DNA of 20,431 nucleotides, taken from assembly GCF_000485595.1 (NCBI RefSeq), contig NW_014577148.1, positions 438,698 to 459,128 of the forward strand, given 5' to 3'. A program made the position numbers and the translations under genes. Each line of letters opens with the position of its first letter. The first letter of the stretch is position 1. Below the pieces are notes generated by a model. That model worked only from the letters and a program-made list of their open reading frames with translations, had not been told where the DNA came from and searched no databases. The stretch comes from Priapulus caudatus (Eukaryota; Priapulida; Priapulimorpha; Priapulimorphida; Priapulidae). This document shows, piece after piece, positions 1 to 9,600 of this stretch.

Positions 1-64
<64 letters not shown>

Positions 65-80
65 TAGATAGTAGATAGAT
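1..80. repeat. GATA microsatellite at window edge
   Basis: A perfect array of the tetranucleotide ATAG fills about the first 64 bases and then degrades into TAGTAGATAG variants to about base 80. It is open at the left edge, so its true length is unknown. GATA repeats are common simple repeats in animals and imply no function here. Confidence 0.95.
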
Positions 81-184
81 AGACAGATACGACCTACAGT
101 GAGTATAGTAGTCGGTACAGCTAGTAGATAGATAGATAAACAGACAGATATGACCTACAGTGAGTATAGTAGTCGGTACAGCTA
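81..184. repeat. 61-bp tandem duplication next to the GATA array
   Basis: A segment of about 43 bases starting AGACAGATA and ending GTCGGTACAGCTA occurs at 81-123 and again at 142-184, offset by exactly 61 bases with one substitution. The gap between the copies is GATA-like. This looks like local duplication driven by the microsatellite. Confidence 0.85.
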
Positions 185-507
185 CAATTCGATCACGACA
201 CATCGTATATGATACGGCGCAGCGCGTGTGTGTCTATAACGTTAATGCCGGACTAGTGTTCCGCGGCGTTCTGGTGGCGATCTCACGTATTAGAGCATAC
301 GGTCTTGGGAATGCGTCGCTACAGACATCCGTTCACGTTCGATGTTTCACGTTATTAATTAGGGTATAAGCGTGCGCTAACCGCCCAGGCTTAACCTTCA
401 CTATACGCAAGATAATCAGGCCAAGGGTATGCCTATGCATATTCGACGCGCAGTTCGTTTAAGTCCATCCACTTATAGTGTCAGACTATCTGTAGCGAGT
501 GTGTCAT
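185..507. other. Unassigned flank
   Basis: No gene, RNA or repeat is recognised here. A 69-codon open frame crosses 160-369, but its translation resembles no family I know and has no domain-like pattern. Confidence 0.5.
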
Positions 508-632
508 GTCGGTGCGCGTGTGTCTGCGTGCGTGCGTGCGTGCGTGCGTACATGTGTGCGTTCGTGCATGCGTTCGTGCGTGCGTTCGCGCGAGCGTGTG
601 TGCATGTGTGTGTGCGCGTGTGTTCGCACGCA
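508..632. repeat. GT/GC alternating purine-pyrimidine tract
   Basis: Almost continuous GTGC/GTGT/GCGT units, including a run of about five GTGC copies near 526-548, interrupted by CATG and TTCG. Such alternating tracts can adopt Z-DNA (established for this base pattern). The open frames on both strands here translate to Cys/Val/Arg/Ala or Thr/His/Ala strings and are artefacts of the repeat. Confidence 0.85.
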
Positions 633-659
633 CATATGGATGTAGGAGTTTGCAATAGC

Positions 660-1374
660 GCACACCGATAATGGCTGGGTATAATTGATTAATAACTAAT
701 AATTGGTTAATAAATGGTTAATATGTGATTAATCGATGACACTATATTGTATGGCATCGGTATCGAACAGATGTTCTTGCCATATTGCTTGAAAACACAG
801 CGATCCATGCAAGCTCGTAACTATAATATGCAAATTAGTTTAAGCTCATTAACTTCTTAGTCGCTCGTGATAGCCAGGCCGCAGTATAAACAGTCATTCC
901 CTAAGCATATACCGCGCAGGTTTTATTCAGTTATTATTATTTGAGAGAGAACCAATAATCTCCTGAACGCATATATATCTGAAAGTTTATAGCGAAATGA
1001 ATTCTCACTCGATTCTTATTTAGAAAATCCCGGTAAGTTACAGAGATCGTAATGAGATATGGAAATAGACTGGAATCAAGTGACGCCTGAGGTATGGCTC
1101 AGGATATCAGCCGTCAGCCGTGGACGTGCTATCGTCTACCATCAACGTGCCCTAACATCGTTTGTTAATGTTTAACATCGAATTTTGCTAATTAGGACTG
1201 ACTCGAAGTTTACAGGGGCTTATCTGCGCGGGAAAAGGGATTGCATGTGTCGCCCCCTGGTGTCTCGTACTGGGCATGGTACAAATACTTGCCCCCGCAG
1301 TTGTCTGCCTACACTACAGACGCGCGGACTACACGTACCGCCAATTAACGAATGTCACTGAGATATCACTGAGG
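660..1374. other. AT-rich unassigned flank
   Basis: No coding signal, RNA or mobile element is recognised. Near 685-735 there is a short run of related TAATTGGTTAATAAATGGTTA-type words, suggesting a decayed simple repeat. The rest looks like unique non-coding sequence. Confidence 0.5.
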
Positions 1375-1595
1375 AAGGTCGGCGGTTCAACTCCCGGTCG
1401 GGTCATACCAAAGACTTGAAAAATGGTATAACACACGGCTTCTCTGCTTAGCATTCAGTAAATAGAGATAGAGTGTGGCAAGTTAACTCGCAGTGCTACC
1501 AGTGGACTAACCCTCTACTGTAGCATTTACTGTGAAAGCAGCTGCGGGGCCCCAGGGTTACAGAAACGGAGATAGGCACCGCCCTATGCGCCTGT
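1375..1595 (+). mobile_element. tRNA-derived SINE, 5'-truncated copy
   Basis: This stretch is closely similar to 18166-18385 over about 220 bases. It keeps the RNA polymerase III B box, GGTTCAACTCC at 1384-1394, followed by the shared body (CATACCAAAG, TCTCTGCTTAGCATTCAG, CAGTGCTACCAGTGG, TTACTGTGAAAGCAGCTGC). The tRNA-like A box seen in the second copy is missing, so the element is cut at its 5' side. It ends near GCCCTATGCGCCT and lacks the trinucleotide tail of the other copy. It differs by scattered substitutions and small indels, as expected of an old, immobile copy. Confidence 0.8.
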
Positions 1596-2410
1596 AGCTA
1601 TACGCTATGCGTATATGAAGGCGCGGGAAGGATTTAACTGAGATATTACATCGACGAACTTTTCACGGCAATTTGAACAACTCTACTAGCGCGTGTGTTT
1701 CCCGCGTCGGTGTCGTTAGCGCGGTGGTTGAACACAGTTGATTGAAGCTTTTGTTACAAAACGTTGTAACGGTGGCAATCACGAAGCGACGTCTCCTTAG
1801 CGCGATAACAGCACGCCGACGATACTGATCAGCGAACGAGAGGCTGTCCTGTACTGCTATCGTTAGCACTAACCGGCACCAGGCACTCACCCGCGGTTGC
1901 CAAGAAGCAAAGTCAAGAAGCAAAAAACACCGAAGAAAACGAACGGCAACCGTAAGGCGGGTACTCTAAAAATCATCCGCAAGCGTCTCCGCGCTATCAC
2001 ATCGCTGTTCCTACTACACGACAATTGTGTTTGCACATGCTCTCAGCCGCTGCTGCGGCGGCTACGTGGATGCGGCAGAGCTTGTGAAGCTACATTAATA
2101 AACGCTAATCAGCTTTGATAAGCGCGACCGAAATTCATTCCGTATTTCATTCATCTGACCTCTGCTTTCCGATGCAAGGCCACTCATCGACAAACAAGCA
2201 GATCGAATTTCTCTTCGCCCCTTTGATTTGTCGGCAAAGACTGAGACTGCGTGTGTATATCTACGCACCTGTCTTAGACGTCTGCCCGTATGCACATTAA
2301 CAGCAACGGGGACACATTTCAGGGATAGACTAGCCAGGCATTCACAGGTTCGCTACGCAAGAACACCGGAAGCAACCGGCGGAACCGCTCTCGCAGCGCA
2401 TGCGCAGACT
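1596..2410. other. Unassigned flank, no convincing gene
   Basis: Overlapping open frames of 60-86 codons on both strands (for example 1663-1923 minus, 1897-2118 plus, 2095-2295 minus) overlap one another, and none resembles a family I can name. The plus frame at 1897 starts with a lysine-rich stretch that looks like chance composition. No splice-compatible continuation was found. Confidence 0.5.
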
Positions 2411-2449
2411 ACGCGCGCGCGCGCGTGTGTGTGTGCGTGTGTGTGTATG

Positions 2450-2483
<34 letters not shown>

Positions 2484-2545
2484 ATATGCGCATTGCATCT
2501 AGGATCTACGTGTGCGTGCGTGTGTGTGTGTATGTAAATATATAA
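2411..2545. repeat. GC/GT/AT compound dinucleotide tract, partly duplicated
   Basis: CG dinucleotides (2412-2425) run into GT (2426-2447) and then, after ATGTAAAT, into about 14 AT dinucleotides (2453-2480). A shorter version, GT repeats followed by TATGTAAATATATA, recurs at 2511-2544. The join of a potential Z-forming tract to an easily melted AT tract, in two copies, suggests local duplication. Confidence 0.85.
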
Positions 2546-2716
2546 CTATAACTATAAGATATGAGTAGGATATAAATGTTTGTCATATAATATTACATGT
2601 TTAGTAAAATTGTTCTTTTCATGCTCAAGGACTACAGCTACTACTATGCGAATTACCTTCATTTATGAACTTCTTGTAACGAAGTATAATTAGTATGCTC
2701 ATATATGCACTAATGC

Positions 2717-3016
2717 TGAGAGGGTCTATGTCCCCTGGGGTACTGCCGGAACGTACTCAGGGTACGGTCCGGTATACCGGAACGTACCCTGGTACTATCT
2801 AATATGCCGAACCGTACCTCGTCTACTCCACTAACGAGTCTAGGGAGTCGCCTACGCCTACTCCCTAACCCGAACCCTAACCCTAATCCTAACCCTAACC
2901 CTAATTCTAACCCTAACCATATCAAATAGTGACCAGGGTACGTTCCGGTATACCGGACCGTACCCAGGGTAAGTTCCGGCAGTACCCTGGGGGACATAGA
3001 CCCTATGGCTATGAGC
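2717..3016. mobile_element. Foldback element with telomere-like CCCTAA core (element 1)
   Basis: Two arms, 2721-2794 and 2932-3004, are reverse complements over about 73 bases with only a few mismatches. Each contains the palindrome CCGGTATACCGG. Between them, at 2863-2916, lie nine CCCTAA-type hexamers, six exact and three with changes (CCCGAA, TCCTAA, TTCTAA). An 11-bp direct repeat, TGCACTAATGC, stands at 2706-2716 and 3017-3027 and is best read as a target-site duplication. The two arm ends differ slightly, the right side having an extra TATGGCTATGAG. No protein is encoded, so this would be a non-autonomous element. The superfamily is uncertain; 9-11 bp duplications with long arms fit Mutator-like or foldback elements. 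Confidence 0.75.
2863..2916. repeat. Interstitial telomere-like repeat, (CCCTAA)9 degenerate
   Basis: Nine hexamers of the animal telomere motif, C-rich strand on +, six of them exact. They sit in the centre of the inverted-repeat element at 2717-3016, not at a chromosome end. Confidence 0.9.
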
Positions 3017-3027
3017 TGCACTAATGC

Positions 3028-3205
3028 CGCAATGGCATGCCACTAGTGGCACTACTTTGTAAAACTGTTTATGCCATTTGATTTACCTGCTTTTACCATC
3101 ACTGAACTATGTTACCATCACAGTGTTGTATATATTCTGTATAACGTATAATATAATGTAATGTACATATGTGTTTCTGGAAATAAAGGACATTATAAAA
3201 AAAAA
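3028..3205 (+). other. 3'-end-like segment with AATAAA and A-run
   Basis: AT-rich sequence with AATAAA at 3182-3187, then a run of nine A at 3197-3205, ten bases after the hexamer. This spacing is what a polyadenylated transcript end or a retroposed copy of one looks like. No coding sequence is recognised upstream, so it may be the 3' end of an unseen gene, a retrocopy remnant, or chance. Confidence 0.35.
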
Positions 3206-3275
3206 GTTTGAAGTTACACACCAAATCATGTTTTTCCATGGGCGCAGACATGCTGACGTCGAATGTGGCGACACC

Positions 3276-3282
3276 TATATAG
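3276..3282 (+). promoter_or_regulatory. Possible TATA element upstream of COLGALT
   Basis: TATATAG lies 105 bases before the first ATG of the COLGALT frame. Position and sequence are compatible with a TATA box, but such words are frequent in AT-rich DNA and no initiator could be confirmed. Confidence 0.25.
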
Positions 3283-3386
3283 TTTTTTTGTCAACACATG
3301 AAAGTACAGCACTCGCGCCAGATTTGTGAGAGGCTGACTGCGGAGTAGTAAAGAGGAGGCGGCTGTACTTGAGCCACGAAGTGTAC

Positions 3387-3613
3387 ATGATGGAAGAGAG
3401 GATGGTGAAGAGATTTTCTGCATTTTCTATATTTTTTCTTCTACTAGAAATGAATATTTGTGCGCAGTGCTCGAGCATAGATGGAGAATTGGGCGATCGC
3501 CACAAACCTGCAGTATTATTGGTAATTCTAGCTAGAAATAAAGCGCACACGTTACCACAGTACTTGGGATTCATAGATAACTTGGATTATCCTAAAGATA
3601 GGATCAGTTTATG
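3387..3613 (+). CDS. COLGALT1: COLGALT exon 1: signal peptide and N-terminal GT block
   Basis: In-frame ATGs occur at 3387, 3390 and 3402. The second and third have a purine at -3 and G at +4, so any may be used. The frame then gives a basic-hydrophobic signal segment (KRFSAFSIFFLLL) ending near ICAQC, followed by the conserved HKPAVLLVILARNKAHTLPQY and LDYPKDRISLW. The donor GTAAGTA starts at 3614 and splits the TGG tryptophan codon after two bases. An upstream TTG at 3369 is in the same frame but is not a likely start. Confidence 0.93.
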
Positions 3614-6600
3614 GTAAGTACGAGGTGTTGTTATGCATTATGTACTAGTCTAGGAAATGCCGAACAAAATTGAGATATCCCATTTCATTCAGCATTTCAA
3701 GAGGATTTTTAAAGCTATAAATAATTAAATATGTAATTTATACGTACTATTCAGTGTTCAGATATTCATATATTCATTTATAAATTAAATAGCGAATAAT
3801 GTAACTCAGGTTTACCACGTTTACTACGTCATAGAATAGAAATTAGAATACGTTCGGTTGGTAACATCCGTTTTTTCATTTATAAAGTAAATAAGTACGC
3901 GTGTATGGTGATAATCACATACCCTAGGCTTCAATTAAACTGTCAGAATCAGTTTCTACTTTAATATCATGCAGTCACATTGATAATATCAGTTTGACTT
4001 ATATATATACATATGCGTGTGCATACCAGATGTGCTTCACTTTCTCTAGGGTCAGAGCAGATCACAGCATTGACAACACATCAGCTGTTCTAAGAGAGTG
4101 GGTGAATGGCGCAGGTCCACTGTACCATTCGTACGACATGAGGTTCGATGACTCCCCATCCTTCTTCGCTGATGAGATTGGCCCCATGGACTGGCCAGAA
4201 TCGAGATACTACCACATCATTAACTTACGAGAGGAGGCATTAAACGCTGCAAGGCGAATGTGGGCTGACTATGCATTTGTGCGTAATTTTTGGTATTGTA
4301 GAAATGGTAGAAATTTTGTTGGTGTTGGAGGTGTTGTTGTTGTTGTTGTTGTTGTTGTTGTGGTTGTTGCCATTGTTGTTATCGTTTGATGCAGTTTACT
4401 CTTCACAAGCAAATGCTCATTGAGAGGGTCTCTCTCCATGCAAATATCACCCCTGGTAATGCAAGCACTCTACAAGTACAATTGTTGTAATATGGTTTTT
4501 GAAGCTGAGGATTTTTGTAGTGTTTCTGTTTTGGTGTAGTGGTGGTGCTTGTAGATGACGCAAATGAAACAGTAACAGCCGACTCACAGGAATCATACTT
4601 TACATGTACTCTAACGAGTTCGTCACAATGCGTACAGATGAAGTTGTTGACTCTAAGCGAATTACTGAGCGTTTCCCGGATGTCTCGAATGATACCTCCC
4701 TTTATAGAGGCCATGGTTTCCCTCATTGTTCTTTGTTTACCTTATCATTGCTAGTAATTACTGATCCTTTCTCTTAATCATCTGCTACTTCTGTGTCTTC
4801 CACCAACCACGAGCATTATATCAGCTTTCTAGCCATCACTAAATCACTTATGTCGCATACTAGTCGTCCTATCGTTGCTAGTGGTTATGTACTGTCTCCT
4901 CTCCTGAATTTCTACTGCCCCTCTATCCTCTACCAACATTAAGCGTTATCCCGCATTGTAACCATCAATAAATCACTGTCGTCAGAGGACCTGCTATTCT
5001 ATGTAGTGATTGCAGTGTCTTTGTTACGCTTGTTGTAGGCGCTACAGTATATTTTCTGGCTATCCATGCTATTGCTAATACAGGGTTTTTGGCAAAATTG
5101 TATACCCCTTTGTAAATGTATTCTATCAGCATGCTTTATGTGCATATTTTTCATTTCAGTTTGTTGACAGTGATAACTTTTTGGAATATGAAGACACACT
5201 TAATGAATTAATCAAGCAAGAAAGGTTTGTATATAACACACACTATATATATATATATATAACCCCAGCTATTTGCATTTTTATAACAGACGATGTTACA
5301 GTTGGTCGGTTCAGTTGCTAAGTTAGGCAGGATCATAAAAAGAGCTTGATCTTCCAACGTATTTGATTCGGCTGATTCTGCTTTCGGATATGTTCTGGCT
5401 ATTCCGCTCAATAGCTGGGAGAAGTGGTAGCACAGAACAAGTTTGGCAGTCTTCTGTCATCACTAGAGTAGTGTAGATGCAAATTGAATTGATTAAATCT
5501 CACAATGTTGGTCTAAGCTTTGCCATCGTGCATATTATCAAGAATCTATCAATATTGATAGACTCCTGATATTATTTATAACAAAGTTATATAGGTGTGT
5601 ATTTTTGCATAAGTTGAAACGAAATTTAATTGAAACAAGTTATACACAGCTTTGTGCTCATTGCAGACTGTTGGTAGCACCTATGCTAGAGTCCAGCACA
5701 GCCTTCTCCAATTTCTGGTGTGGACAGGATGAAAATGTTAGTAACTACACATTTGGTTGTATGAGCTGATATATTATGCAATTTGTCTCATATGTTGTAA
5801 GAGTCTATAACCTCCATCAAGTGTACACTCATATTAAGATGTTTAATTTTGTTAAAAGAAGTGATTGTATAGCTGATTTATTTTTCCTTATAGGAATATC
5901 AATAGTACCAAAGGTGTCAGTAGGTACCATCAGTTTAATTATTAGTATTAAATACATAAAAGCATATCTTTCTTTTACTTTATAAATAGGTTCTTTTATT
6001 TTATAATAAGTTATGCTTTTATGATCATATCAGGAGTGTATCAAAATCAGTGTATCAAAGGAGTGTATCAAAATCATCAGTGTTTGATACACTCCTGATC
6101 ATATCACATACCTAGCTCTAGTACTATAGCCCGCGGATCGCTGCCGCAGGGCTATAGCACATTCTGCCATAGATGTAATCTAAGCAAATGGTCCAACTGA
6201 TGTGACCAAAAATTTATCCCCAAAACGTAAAATGATCGGGCTTTTTAACACTTATCTATCAACATGGACACCTCACCTATCTTTTTGAACACTTCCACAA
6301 CTTTACACCAGGTATTTATGCTGTTATTCCTCAAAGTCTTAGCACTGAAGAGTCACGCGTGCACACATAAGCAGAGCAACCGCATTTGAAAACAAAACAC
6401 CAGTAGTGCTAAGACTTTGAGGAATAACAGCATAAATACCTGGTGTAAAGTTGTGGAAGTGTTCAAAAAGATAGGTGAGATGTCCATGTTGATAGATAAG
6501 TGTTAAAAAGCCCGATCATTTTACGTTTTGGGGATAAATTTTTGGTCACATCAGTTTGCTTAGATTACATCTATGGCAGAATGTGCTATAGCCCTGCGGC

Positions 6601-9600
6601 AGCGATCCGCGGGCTATAGTACTAGAGCTAATCACATACCCTACTTCAAACCGAAGTTCCTGATATTAATGATGATATCTTATATTTGATATGATGTTTG
6701 CACGAAGGGTTATTATAAGAGAACGGAGGAATATCTGCCTACCCTGCAAAGAGAACGTCTTGGCTGTTTCCATGTTCCGATGATACATTCTACGTTTCTC
6801 ATCGATCTTCGACAAAGGAAGTCTGACAGCTTGACATTCAACCCTAACAAATTGAAGGATTACAAGCATGCAGTGGATGACATCATTATTTTTGCGCAGT
6901 CTGCTAGAGATGCTGGTATGTGCTAGCCACTATTATTGTCAATCTCTCCTGATGAAGCAATATATAGTCCCCACTGTTAGGCAATTTGTATGGCCTGGAG
7001 GCTGGATGTTGTTAGAAGCTGATTAAAATAAACTGTTTGGGTTTCAGGTATTCCAATGTACATTTGTAATCATAAAGAGTTTGGTCACATGTCAGTTCCA
7101 CGGCAGCCCCGAGAGACTCTGGAGTACGATGAAGAATGCTTCGCCAATCTCAAACTGGATGCAATGAGTATTTGAACACTTTTTTCGACTGTTGTTATAT
7201 ATAAGCAAAAATCCACGAACACTAATCGGCACATCTTTAGATATGGCTTTTATTAATTTTTGTACAATATTGAGAAATTAAAACAAGTATTGTAATTAAA
7301 AGCTGATCAAATTGAAAATAATACTGAAAGTTATGTTACTCTACTCCTGTTATAATTTACATCTGTGAGGAATGTACAGTCCAATATAAGACAAATATAG
7401 TTGATGGATGTGTGTGGCATGCCGTTCCGTTCACGCTTCAGATTGGTTTCAGTCAATACTAGCTGGTATCTTGGAGACATATCAGTCTGTGCCAGAGCCT
7501 AGAGAGTGAATGTAAATTAAATATGAATGTGTTTTAATGTGAAGTATGTCTAAAATTTTTATTTGTGTATGAATTCCATTGGACATGATTATGGTTAATC
7601 TGATTGGCTTCATCCTGAATTTGTGCCAATTATTTATTTCAGCGCAATACTCACAGTGGGAGTACAGGTGGAATAAGACGAGGAAACATTATGGTATGTG
7701 CATGGTGTCAAATTATTATATATCAATAAGATGTGTGTATATATATGTAAATATTTAGATGTAAGCACACACTGCTAGATAAACCTGTCTGCATGCAATC
7801 ATGATTAGGCTTTGGGTTTTTACATTGAGTAGAGTGAATAGTATCTCCTGTAGATTTTCTATCTAGCTGGAGGCCAGGAGTTCTTATTCCAGCTAGCCTG
7901 CTAGATGTATATAGGTATTCCATCAGGTGTAAGATCATAATAGTTCTGCGTACAGAATCTGCTGTTATGGGACTCTTGTTATTAAAGTGTCAAAGCAGGT
8001 CAGGTATAGTATAGCATATTGGTGCATGTTTAAAGTTATTACCTTACGAAAACCCATATTAATAATATAAACCGGAGGCTTGTATGTCTTTTCACTGTAT
8101 TCAATAATTGTTCACACTGTATGCACAACAAATACTCCTCATAGATGATAACTAAAAATAGACGAAATTACACTGGTAATATATGAGCATTTATATATTT
8201 TTTTGGTATAGAGTGAGTGTAGCTATTTTTACGTTGCTCAATTTGCTTAATCAACTGAATGTAATACTATAGAATAATACTATAGATTAATACTATAGAA
8301 TGTGAGAGCATATTATGATACTTATTGCACACAAAATAGTATATACTTATATTTGTTCCGTTTGGTTTCCGTTATCAGATATTCCCTCATGTTACCGTAT
8401 ACAATGCTGAGTTTCAAAATCATAGATTTTTGGTTCTGCCATGACAAAAATCCAACTGTGCTGCTACCGTTGTGAAGTTGTGCTTTTGAATTTTAATTTG
8501 GAACATTTCACATTGCGAACTCATCTCTATAATGCAATTAACAAGTATTTAACCGAATGGCTTGTTTACGATAAATACATGCATGTAATCTCATTGAAAT
8601 TAGAAGTGAAATGTAAGACATTGCAATCATTCTCTTAAGTTAACAAATAAGAAACGCCCCCAGTCTGTAGCTGGAAAGTTACATAGCGCAACTACATTAG
8701 CAAATGTATATGTAGTGGCACCCCCGTTGTTGTAGGCAAAGGATCACGGAAAGTTGTAAAACATTTAAAAAAACTTGAGTAAATATTGAACGACCAATTT
8801 TTTATGTAGCATAATTGAAACCTACTTCAACCGAAAATACATATTGAACCTAGAGTCTTCTTTCCATTTTAAGGAAACTAATTTTAAGGAAAATAATTCC
8901 TACATATTTTTGTCATGGTACAGGCTTAGGCCTACTCTAAACATGAAATGTCCCCTGCTCCTTGTATGCAGCTAGCCTAATCTGGGATCTATAGATCATT
9001 CATGCGTGAGTGAAAATGCCCTAGCTTGTTACACGCTGTATGCATCCAGAAGTGTCTGTATACAGCTAAACACGTGCAGTTTTATGATTGCATTCACCGG
9101 GCATTGACTTAGCCAGTGCTATACACTCCTCGGCTGGATTCCTTGTAGTTTCAGTCCAATTGCTATTAGGACTAGGACTTCCTGTCCAATTGTCTAACCA
9201 TAGTGAGTGGAGTGAATGTGCATTTCTTATTTTCCTGAGTTCATTCTCGCTGATTGGTTATTGCAATTGAAAGATGCAGATTAAATGTAGATGTGGTTGA
9301 ACTATTCGATCATCTAGATCTTATACTGGTGAATAGATTAACCTCGGATGTTGCGCCAATGAACCATATTGCTGTTACAACCACTTTCGTTGCATGCTGT
9401 ATTTGTACTATGCTGTGCACAATATATAATGATTGGACATTTACAGGGTGTTTTGCTAGTTTGAAATTGCATACGAAGAGAATATTAAAGAGGGGTGATC
9501 ACTGACCAGATGATGAGGTATAGGCCTACATAGGGGACAATTGTTGATTGTTGAGAGCAAACAACAATTGGAAGAAGAAATACTTGCAGTTCCTGGCAAC

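Noticed and set aside
429-671. Cys/Val/Arg-rich frame and His/Thr/Ala frames on the other strand
   Set aside because: Explained by the GT/GC microsatellite on both strands.
2710-3021. 103-codon minus-strand frame with Leu-Gly repeats
   Set aside because: It is the translation of telomere-like repeats and foldback arms.
4279-4389. Extension of exon 2 to the stop at 4389
   Set aside because: The translation beyond 4278 leaves the family alignment and becomes a valine run from (GTT)n; splicing at GTGCGT restores the DxD block in exon 3.
5894-5985. Candidate exon after TTTTTCCTTATAG in intron 4
   Set aside because: A good-looking acceptor, but the downstream sequence does not match the expected GYY block, which is found exactly at 6708.
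8262-8299. TAATACTATAG triplicate as a promoter
   Set aside because: It resembles a phage promoter only superficially; it is a short tandem repeat in an AT-rich intron.
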